Below, piece by piece: positions 1-5,676 of a stretch of 6,884 nucleotides of DNA. The position numbers and the translations under genes are program-made. Source of the DNA: Bacteroidota bacterium (GTDB taxonomy: Bacteria; Bacteroidota; Bacteroidia; NS11-12g; UBA955); assembly GCA_947460045.1 (NCBI GenBank), contig CANHGC010000081.1, forward strand, positions 1 through 6,884, written 5' to 3'. How positions within the stretch are numbered: position 1 is the first letter of the stretch; each line of letters begins with the position of its first letter. A model generated the notes under the pieces. It ran no database searches and was not told where the DNA came from. It saw only the letters and a program-made list of their open reading frames with translations.

Positions 1-1
1 A

Positions 2-2041
2 GTGGTAGGAGGGGTGTTGATTTCATCTGCGCAGGTTGGAGGTAACATGGAAGCCAGGGTCTTGTGGAACAAAGCGGGTTCGGGCTATGTTACTGTGATG
101 GCAACGAACGCTGTAGGTTGCAATAGCATCCCAGATACGTTCAATGTTTTTGTGAGTTCGCCGGTTGGTAGTGGTGTATTAGGCCCCATTAGTGTTTGTC
201 CAAACAACCGCGGGATCATCTATACTCTGGATAAAAAGCTTTGGAAATCCACTTATGTTTGGAGTGCCTCGGGTTCCAATGCCAGCAAGGTGATTGCAGA
301 TACGATGTTCAGTGTAGATTGGGGTGGCTTGGGCACGGGCATCGTTCAGGTGGTGGTTACTGATCGATTTGGCTGCAGAGATACTTCTACCTTATCAGTG
401 AAAAAGAATCATGCCTTAACGGGTCAGGCCCCGCAAGGACCAACCAATTTGTGTGAACTTGCCTTGGGTGTTGGCTACAAAGTGAATCCGGTGAAGGGCG
501 AAACATATGCATGGAGTGTAAATGGTGGTACCTTGACAGGAGCGATAACGGGTGTTTCAAATGCTGTGAATTGGGGTTTGGCCGGTTCTGGATGGGTGGG
601 TGTTGTTTCTACAGCCTACGATTCTGTGAGTAAGCTGCCCTGTTTGTCGCCATTGATGAGATTGCCCGTGGTATTAAACGGGGCTCCCAAATTGTCGCCA
701 TTGAATGACGTGACCTATTGTCAATCATCAACCCCAATTGGGTATTGGGTTTCGAATTTGGCTGGGGTGAAGAAATATGAATTCGACTTTTCGGGTTTGG
801 TTGTTAAGGCGAACGTGAGCGCGGATTCGTCGCAATGGCAGCTGTCGTTTGATCGAGATACTTTTGGTGTATTTCCGATAAAAATCAGGGCGATTTCTGT
901 GAGTGGTTGCCCTGGTCCTTGGGTTACTGCGGTAGTGACTTTACATCCAAAGCCCAAAAAACAAACGATTTCGGGTGTTGATGCGGTGTGTATGCCCAAC
1001 CTCGCTGGCTATGGCTATTCCATTGTTGGTTTGGCGGGTAGTACGTTTGATTGGTCTGTAAATGGGGGTAGTTTTGTGGGGGCTGTTTCGCCATCGAGCA
1101 CAAGTGTAACGGTGGATTGGACTACATCTGCTCAACCGGGATTTGTGCAGGTGATTGAGGTTTCAGACAAAGGTTGTTTGGGCGATACCCTGCGAAAAGA
1201 GGTATATGTAGACAATTCTAGCATTGATTTGCGTTGGGTTAGCATTGCGCCACCACCCAACTCAGATGCGAACATGTGGGTGAGGTATGAATTGTTGAAT
1301 GGTTCTAGGAATATGGGTAGATTAGACATTGAGCGCCGCCCTGCGGGTGGGTCTGTTTTTACTTCGGTGGGGAATTCTGCACCCACGGATACCTTGTACA
1401 TTGATAATAGTATCAGTCCAGACGCTACGGCCTACGAATACCGGATATCAACGAAAAATCTTTGTGGCGATAGAATTTACTCAAGTGCGCATACTTCTGT
1501 CCTTCTAAAAGGGGTGAAGACGGGTCCTTTTACCATGAATGTTTCATTTTCTGATTATTTGGGTTTTGCCAATGGCATTTCAAAATATGAATTGTATCGC
1601 GCTTTGCCGGGTACATCTGGTTTTCAGTTGTATCAAAATTATGCGTCGCCAACAACAGACAATTTCAATAACGGCCAAGACAACTATCAGCAAATATTCA
1701 GAATCAAAGCGTATGAATTGGGCAGCAATCGGGTGAGCTGGAGCAACGATGTGGTGATCAATTTTGAACCGGTTGTGTTTATTCCCAATGCTTTTACGCC
1801 CAATGAGAACAATAAAAACGAAGTGTTTTTGCCTTACACGGGTGGGTTGAAAACATTCCAATTGGCGGTGTATAACCGATGGGGTGAGCGCATTTTTGAG
1901 TCTTCGGATCCAAGTTTGGGCTGGGACGGTACGGTGAATGGAAAAATGGCCATGGAAGGCGTGTATGTGTACGATTTTAGGTATTCAGATTTTAAGGATA
2001 GAAAATATCAAAATACCGGTACTTTGCATTTGATACGGTAA
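2..2041 (+). CDS. T9SS type B secreted protein with PKD-like repeats, C-terminal part (5' end outside window)
   Basis: This is the C-terminal 679 residues of a large secreted or surface protein; the frame is open to the window edge, so the GTG at position 2 is not a real start. Residues 590-679 form a CHU_C domain (gliding motility-associated C-terminal domain, type B sorting signal of the type IX secretion system). Its hallmarks are IPNAFTPNENNKNE, LAVYNRWGERIFES, a GWDGT turn and a GVYVYDFRY strand, ending in GTLHLIR. Upstream are about four PKD-like/Ig-like units (about 60-135, 146-225, 236-313, 324-403) and the tail of a fifth. Each complete unit has one early and one late cysteine (C66/C125, C151/C214, C240/C303, C330/C392), 59-63 residues apart, suggesting one disulfide per unit. 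Residues about 408-590 look like two Fn3-like modules. Family knowledge: such proteins cross the outer membrane through the T9SS and often act as adhesins. The binding target is unknown. The domain class is secure; the function is inference. Confidence 0.93.
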   Translation: MVGGVLISSAQVGGNMEARVLWNKAGSGYVTVMATNAVGCNSIPDTFNVFVSSPVGSGVLGPISVCPNNRGIIYTLDKKLWKSTYVWSASGSNASKVIADTMFSVDWGGLGTGIVQVVVTDRFGCRDTSTLSVKKNHALTGQAPQGPTNLCELALGVGYKVNPVKGETYAWSVNGGTLTGAITGVSNAVNWGLAGSGWVGVVSTAYDSVSKLPCLSPLMRLPVVLNGAPKLSPLNDVTYCQSSTPIGYWVSNLAGVKKYEFDFSGLVVKANVSADSSQWQLSFDRDTFGVFPIKIRAISVSGCPGPWVTAVVTLHPKPKKQTISGVDAVCMPNLAGYGYSIVGLAGSTFDWSVNGGSFVGAVSPSSTSVTVDWTTSAQPGFVQVIEVSDKGCLGDTLRKEVYVDNSSIDLRWVSIAPPPNSDANMWVRYELLNGSRNMGRLDIERRPAGGSVFTSVGNSAPTDTLYIDNSISPDATAYEYRISTKNLCGDRIYSSAHTSVLLKGVKTGPFTMNVSFSDYLGFANGISKYELYRALPGTSGFQLYQNYASPTTDNFNNGQDNYQQIFRIKAYELGSNRVSWSNDVVINFEPVVFIPNAFTPNENNKNEVFLPYTGGLKTFQLAVYNRWGERIFESSDPSLGWDGTVNGKMAMEGVYVYDFRYSDFKDRKYQNTGTLHLIR

Positions 2042-2054
2042 TGTATTATAATTG
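2023..2054 (+). promoter_or_regulatory. Possible Bacteroidota-type promoter of the BI-1 gene
   Basis: TTTG at 2023-2026 is followed after 20 bases by TATAATTG at 2047-2054, a one-mismatch match to the Bacteroidota -7 consensus TAnnTTTG. Transcription would start near 2061, giving a leader of about 50 A-rich bases before the ATG at 2111. The -33 element lies inside the end of the upstream gene. No terminator is visible in 2042-2110, so read-through from upstream is also possible. This is a motif match only. Confidence 0.35.
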
Positions 2055-2110
2055 AATCGAACAGAATAATTTGATTAAACAAACAACGAAAAACAAAATA
2101 AAATAACAAT

Positions 2111-2875
2111 ATGAGTAGTCCATTATTTTCAGACAAAGCTTTCGACAGTGCTCGCTCAGCGACCTATGAAGGCGAAATGACGGTGAGCGGTACCGTTAAC
2201 AAAACCATCGCATTGTTCTTGATGATGATCATCCCAGCTGCATTTTTGTGGATGAAGTATGGCGTTCAGGGTGGAGAAGGAGAGGCTGGATTGGCTTATG
2301 CCTTTAACAACGGATTGTCGGGTTATATGTTTGGCGGGATGATTGTTGGGTTCATTGCCAGCTTGGTGATGATGTTTAAGCAATCATGGGCGCCTTATTT
2401 AGCCCCTGTTTACGCCGCTGCAGAAGGGGTGTTTTTGGGTGCGGTTTCATTGGTGTTCAATACCATGTATGATGGCATTGTGATGAATGCAGTTGGAATC
2501 ACGTTGTTGATTTTCGCAGCGATGTTGCTTGCATATCGCTCTGGATTGTTGCGTGCAACACCGATGTTTACCAAAATTATCGTTTTCGCCACCATGGGTG
2601 TAGGCGTTTTTTACTTAATCACTATGGTTATGGGCATGTTTGGTGTAGAGAGTTTCTACCACGGTAGCAGTCCAATGAGCATCGGTATCTCTGCCTTGAT
2701 TGCAGGTATTGCTGCTTTTAACTTGATTCTTGATTTTGATTTCATCGAAAGGCAATCAGCACAAGGGGCCCCCAAATATATGGAGTGGTTTGCTGGTGTG
2801 GCTTTGTTGATGACTTTGGTTTGGTTGTACCTTGAGATTTTGCGTTTGTTGGCAAAATTGCAAAGCCGCGACTAA
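2111..2875 (+). CDS. Bax inhibitor-1/YccA family membrane protein
   Basis: A complete 254-residue integral membrane protein of the bacterial Bax inhibitor-1/YccA superfamily (BaxI_1 type). A polar N-terminus of about 30 residues is followed by seven hydrophobic segments at roughly 31-48, 70-89, 94-116, 124-143, 153-176, 189-207 and 225-247. The segment 6/7 junction carries the acidic signature LDFDFIE (207-213; D208, D210), then GAPKYMEW and a WLYLEILRLL helix, which is typical of the YccA-like branch. Known for the family: a structurally studied homologue (Bacillus YetJ) is a pH-sensitive calcium leak channel with a di-aspartate gate, and E. coli YccA modulates the FtsH protease. Which role applies here cannot be read from the sequence. 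The ATG follows an A-rich leader without a Shine-Dalgarno sequence, as is usual in Bacteroidota. Length matches the family. The stop codon overlaps the stop of the convergent TPR gene. Confidence 0.93.
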   Translation: MSSPLFSDKAFDSARSATYEGEMTVSGTVNKTIALFLMMIIPAAFLWMKYGVQGGEGEAGLAYAFNNGLSGYMFGGMIVGFIASLVMMFKQSWAPYLAPVYAAAEGVFLGAVSLVFNTMYDGIVMNAVGITLLIFAAMLLAYRSGLLRATPMFTKIIVFATMGVGVFYLITMVMGMFGVESFYHGSSPMSIGISALIAGIAAFNLILDFDFIERQSAQGAPKYMEWFAGVALLMTLVWLYLEILRLLAKLQSRD

Positions 2876-3192
2876 TCGTCTTCGTATTCAAGCTCCAATT
2901 TGGCGCTTTGGAGTTCACTCAATGAGTGCAATTCTTTGGAGGCCTTGGCTTGTTCAATCCCTAGATTGAACCAAGCCAAGGCCTCTTCTTTTTTGCCCAA
3001 GCTGATCAACAACTTGCCCAAATGATAATACGTGGCCACATATCCTGGATGGTTTTCTGTTAACCACAAATACTCACCCAAAGCCGCTTCTTGGTCTCCA
3101 GTTTTGATGTGTTCTTGGGCCAAGGCATAATGCAAAAATGCATCCATGGGAGCATCTTGTAAAAAAGCGAGAATTTGTTCTTTTCTTGACAT
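2872..3192 (-). CDS. Small tetratricopeptide repeat (TPR) protein
   Basis: A complete 106-residue, probably cytoplasmic protein without signal peptide or membrane segment. It consists essentially of two TPR motifs, about residues 18-51 (HYALAQEHIKTGD...A...Y) and 52-85 (YYHLGKLLISLGKKEEAL). They carry the usual pattern of a small residue at position 8, G at the helix turn and A at position 20. A helical acidic tail ends in ELEYEDD. Such short two-repeat proteins usually serve as protein-protein contact surfaces; no partner can be named. The gene begins 40 bases after the DUF5683 stop in the same direction, so it is probably the last gene of the parA-parB operon. Its stop overlaps that of the BI-1 gene by four bases. 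The second TPR is encoded by one side of a long inverted repeat that works as a terminator on the other strand. Confidence 0.87.
   Translation of the reverse strand: MSRKEQILAFLQDAPMDAFLHYALAQEHIKTGDQEAALGEYLWLTENHPGYVATYYHLGKLLISLGKKEEALAWFNLGIEQAKASKELHSLSELQSAKLELEYEDD
2939..2996 (+). terminator. Intrinsic terminator of the BI-1 transcript, inside the opposing TPR gene
   Basis: Left arm 2939-2959 (begins GAGGCCTTGG) pairs with right arm 2964-2985 (ends CCAAGGCCTC) over 21 base pairs. There is one unpaired C in the right arm (2971 or 2972) and a 4-base loop, CCTA, at 2960-2963. A T-rich tract (TTCTTCTTTTTTG, from 2986) follows on the + strand only; the minus-strand exit is CAAAGAATTG. The structure therefore has the polarity of a rho-independent terminator for rightward transcription, starting 64 bases after the BI-1 stop. 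It lies wholly inside the leftward TPR coding sequence, where it encodes residues 70-85. Confidence 0.72.
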
Positions 3193-3232
3193 GTGTTATG
3201 ATTTCAATTTCAACCAGCGGTTCGGTGTGGTT

Positions 3233-3853
3233 TCACAAATCAATGTGAAATGCAATGGTTTTGTTGGGTAAAGGACTGAGCTCCATCCCAATTTTGTCGT
3301 TGATGTTGAATTTGTAAAAATGCGCATCTACTGTTGCATCGAGTATCTGCAGTACATAAACCCCCGCCAAACACAAAATGGCAATGTCGCGCCGGGATCT
3401 CTGATTGTCTCTGTCGTTGATCAATTGTGAACTGGGCGTTTTGCCCAATAAATAAATCCCAGTGATACTGTCGTTTAGCGTATTCATGTTTTTCCTGAAC
3501 ATGCCAATGGCATAAATGCTTGCGCCCAAACCGGCATAAACAATCGGGGCTTTCCAATATTTTTGGTTATAAATTTGCCCAGCGCCTGGCAATGCCAGTG
3601 CCAATAGTGTGGCTTTTTTGGGCGAATGCTCTTTTGGGTTTGAATCGTTTTGAATCAATTCAATCAGCGGTGTTTGGCTAGAGCGGAAATCACGGATCGG
3701 TAAGGATTTTTGAAAATAACCCATTCCGGTGAGCGATTGTGAGTAGGGCATCGACAGGGATTGTGCCGACAGCAATGTGGTGACTGAAAATAATGCGGTT
3801 ATCAGGAGGTAAAGCCCGTTTTTTGGATAGGTTGCAGTTTTTTTCAGTTCCAT
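3233..3853 (-). CDS. DUF5683 domain-containing membrane protein
   Basis: A 206-residue protein of the DUF5683 family, which in Bacteroidota is commonly found directly downstream of parB. I chose the ATG at 3853, which gives a good signal peptide: basic n-region (K4, K5, K11), hydrophobic core 13-28 and a likely cleavage after LLSA (30/31). An in-frame TTG at 3871 would add six residues. The family core is residues 76-110, with SPKKATLLALALPGAGQIYN and then KYWKAPIVYAGLG. It resembles the glycine- and proline-containing hydrophobic motif of small TM2-like membrane proteins. A second hydrophobic stretch at about 156-170 leads into the signature LDATVDAHFYKFNI (171-184). The protein is probably anchored in the inner membrane or periplasm. 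Its function is unknown in the family; a link to cell division or the envelope is inference from its neighbours. The gene follows parB by about 25 bases. Confidence 0.88.
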   Translation of the reverse strand: MELKKTATYPKNGLYLLITALFSVTTLLSAQSLSMPYSQSLTGMGYFQKSLPIRDFRSSQTPLIELIQNDSNPKEHSPKKATLLALALPGAGQIYNQKYWKAPIVYAGLGASIYAIGMFRKNMNTLNDSITGIYLLGKTPSSQLINDRDNQRSRRDIAILCLAGVYVLQILDATVDAHFYKFNINDKIGMELSPLPNKTIAFHIDL

Positions 3854-3878
3854 CAGAAAGCGCCCTTCCAATTCGTCT

Positions 3879-4769
3879 TTAATTTTGAATTAAGCCCAAT
3901 ATACGCTCTAAATCTTCCTTGCTTTTATAGGAAATGATGATTTTTCCTTTGCCTTTTCCGGAGGTTTTCAAATGAACGGCGGCGCGCAATTTTGCGTAAA
4001 ATTCAGCGGTGATTCTATCGATTTCAGGGTCCCAATCTGTGCCGCTCATCGATAAATTGATGTCGGTGCCGTTTTTCTTTGCTTTTACCAAAGACTCAAC
4101 ATCGCGAACGCTCAAATTCTCTTTGATGATTTGTTCGAACAATTCCATTTGACCTACGGTATCGTCCATGTTGATCATGGCACGTGCGTGGCCCATGCTT
4201 ACTTGGCCGCGTTGGATTCCCAATTGGATGGGTTCTGGCAACTTAAGCAATCTCAAATAGTTGTTTACTGTGGTTCTGTCTTTACCTACACGTTCGCCCA
4301 ATTCTTCTTGTTTTAGGCTACACTCTTCCAACAATCGCTTGTAACTCAAAGCCACTTCAATGGCGTTCAAATCGCTGCGTTGGATGTTTTCGATGAGGGC
4401 CATTTCCAACATGTCTTGGTCATTGGCCACCCGGATGTATGCGGGGATTTCGGTGAGGCCACCCAGCAAGGAAGCGCGGGTTCTTCTCTCACCAGAGATC
4501 AATTGGTATCGATCATAACCCATTTTTCGCACGGTTATGGGTTGAATTACACCATGTACTTTTATGCTTTCTGATAATTCAACCAACGCGGTTTGTTCAA
4601 ATTCTGTGCGTGGCTGAAAGGGGTTGGCTTCGATGCTGGCGATGGGAATCATGGCAACATTTCCTGCCAATGCATTGCTGCTGCTTGCGGTGATATCGGT
4701 GTTTGCGTTTTCCAAAAGGGCGCCCAAACCGCGTCCCAATCCTGCTTTCTTTTTTATCGTGCTGCTCAT
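3879..4769 (-). CDS. parB: Chromosome-partitioning protein ParB (Spo0J/Noc family)
   Basis: A complete 296-residue ParB. Residues 10-19 (GLGRGLGALL) are the N-terminal arginine motif that stimulates the ParA ATPase. The ParB/sulfiredoxin-like CTPase domain spans about 40-130, with NPFQPR (49-54), GVIQPI (73-78) and the nucleotide-contacting GERRTRAS box (93-100). ENIQRSDLNAIEVA (127-140) leads into the helix-turn-helix DNA-binding domain (about 130-220), whose HTH is near 154-178, followed by GHARAMI (193-199). The C-terminal dimerisation domain is about 245-296 (GKIIISYKSKEDLERILGLI). Known for the family: ParB binds parS, closes as a CTP-dependent clamp, slides along DNA and is moved by ParA. 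The ATG overlaps the parA stop (ATGA), indicating translational coupling. All diagnostic motifs are intact, and length is normal for a chromosomal ParB. No complete parS was seen in the window. Confidence 0.97.
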   Translation of the reverse strand: MSSTIKKKAGLGRGLGALLENANTDITASSSNALAGNVAMIPIASIEANPFQPRTEFEQTALVELSESIKVHGVIQPITVRKMGYDRYQLISGERRTRASLLGGLTEIPAYIRVANDQDMLEMALIENIQRSDLNAIEVALSYKRLLEECSLKQEELGERVGKDRTTVNNYLRLLKLPEPIQLGIQRGQVSMGHARAMINMDDTVGQMELFEQIIKENLSVRDVESLVKAKKNGTDINLSMSGTDWDPEIDRITAEFYAKLRAAVHLKTSGKGKGKIIISYKSKEDLERILGLIQN

Positions 4770-5557
4770 GCCAATTCTGTTTCTGGTTGAATCAATCCAT
4801 TTTTAATTAATACTTCTTTCGCCAAGTTGAGGTAGTTGATAGAGCCTCGGCTATCTGCATCGTGATGAATCACAGGTACACCAAAGCTAGGGGCTTCACC
4901 CAATTTGGTGGTTCTTTGAATGATGCAATCAAAGACGATGTCCTGAAAATGTGTTTTTACATCTTCCACCACTTGGTTGCAAAGACGCAAACGACCGTCG
5001 TACATGGTGAGTAGAATGCCCTCTATTTCAAGGTGTTTGTTTAAGTGGTTTTGTACGATTTTGATGGTATTTAACAATTTGCCCAATCCTTCCAATGCGA
5101 AATATTCACATTGCACGGGGATAATCACACTGTTCGCGGCACACAAGGCGTTGGTGGTTATCAAACCCAAAGAGGGTGAGCAATCGATGATGATGAAATC
5201 GTAGTTCCCTTGGATCGATTTGAGCAAACCTTGCATAATGCGTTCGCGGTTTGGCATTTCCAACAATTCAATTTCAGCGCCCACCAAGTCGATGTTCGAT
5301 GGCAACAAATCTAAATAGGGGATGTTGGTATGCAAAATCACATCTTGGGGGTGAATTTCTTGCACCAGACACTCATACAAGCCCAATCGGATGTTTTTTG
5401 GGTCGAAGCCAATACCAGAAGATGAATTGGCTTGGGGATCAGCATCCACTAAAAGTGTTTTGTACTCCAACACGGCCAAGCTGGCGGCAAGGTTGATTGC
5501 GGTGGTGGTTTTACCCACTCCGCCTTTTTGGTTGGCGATGGCGATGATTTTTCCCAT
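4766..5557 (-). CDS. parA: Chromosome-partitioning ATPase ParA (Soj/MinD family)
   Basis: A 263-residue ParA-type P-loop ATPase that would drive origin segregation by nucleoid-bound ATP cycling with ParB. The deviant Walker A motif KGGVGKTT is at 11-18, with signature lysine K11 and catalytic-site K16. Walker A' LLVDADPQ is at 35-42 and Walker B FIIIDCSPSLG at 121-131 (D125). The C-terminal signature TKLGEAPSFGVPVI (217-230) and NYLNLAKEV (241-249) are those of chromosomal Soj proteins. The protein lacks the N-terminal DNA-binding domain of plasmid type Ia ParA. I chose the ATG at 5557 because homologues begin with MGKIIAIANQKGG; an in-frame ATG at 5629 would add 24 poorly conserved residues. 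The upstream stretch AATAAAGACACACACAGAT has no clear Shine-Dalgarno sequence. It is the first gene of the leftward operon, overlaps parB by four bases and is divergent from the lipoprotein gene. Confidence 0.96.
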   Translation of the reverse strand: MGKIIAIANQKGGVGKTTTAINLAASLAVLEYKTLLVDADPQANSSSGIGFDPKNIRLGLYECLVQEIHPQDVILHTNIPYLDLLPSNIDLVGAEIELLEMPNRERIMQGLLKSIQGNYDFIIIDCSPSLGLITTNALCAANSVIIPVQCEYFALEGLGKLLNTIKIVQNHLNKHLEIEGILLTMYDGRLRLCNQVVEDVKTHFQDIVFDCIIQRTTKLGEAPSFGVPVIHHDADSRGSINYLNLAKEVLIKNGLIQPETELA

Positions 5558-5649
5558 ATCTGTGTGTGTCTTTATTCTTGGTTGTTCAATGTCAACGAAT
5601 TGTTGATTGTTCCGTCTGTATCCGGTCATTCATTCCGCTGTGTTATCCA

Positions 5650-5657
5650 TACATTTG
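5650..5657 (+). promoter_or_regulatory. Possible -7 promoter element for the lipoprotein gene
   Basis: TACATTTG is a perfect match to the Bacteroidota -7 consensus TAnnTTTG. Transcription would start near 5664. No TTTG or TTG lies at the expected distance (about 5625-5633), so the -33 half is missing or degenerate. Such a start would leave only about 13 bases before the ATG at 5677 but about 88 before the ATG at 5752. Confidence 0.3.
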
Positions 5658-5671
5658 TTGTTCATAACAAC
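5657..5671. repeat. Palindrome GTTGTT-CAT-AACAAC, possible operator
   Basis: Perfect 6-base inverted repeats (5657-5662 and 5666-5671) flank a 3-base centre. It lies between the divergent parA and lipoprotein genes, and its first base is the last base of the -7 motif TACATTTG. That position suits a dimeric repressor. It is too short for a terminator and has no T tract. No regulator can be named. Confidence 0.3.
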
Positions 5672-5676
5672 TTGTG

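Noticed and set aside
2..4. GTG at the left edge as a start codon of the T9SS protein
   Set aside because: The frame is open to the edge and opens in the middle of a repeat module without a signal peptide, so the gene must begin upstream.
721..1861. Several minus-strand open frames of 60-93 codons opposite the T9SS protein gene
   Set aside because: They lie wholly inside a clearly coding + strand frame with family-level domain matches, and their translations show no recognisable motif.
3240..3557. A 105-codon minus-strand frame overlapping the DUF5683 gene in another frame
   Set aside because: Its translation is rich in Cys, His, Gln and Arg and has no family pattern, while the alternative frame matches DUF5683 throughout.
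4131..5606. Plus-strand open frames of 60-81 codons opposite parB and parA
   Set aside because: They are antisense shadows of genes with all catalytic and binding motifs intact; none resembles a known family.
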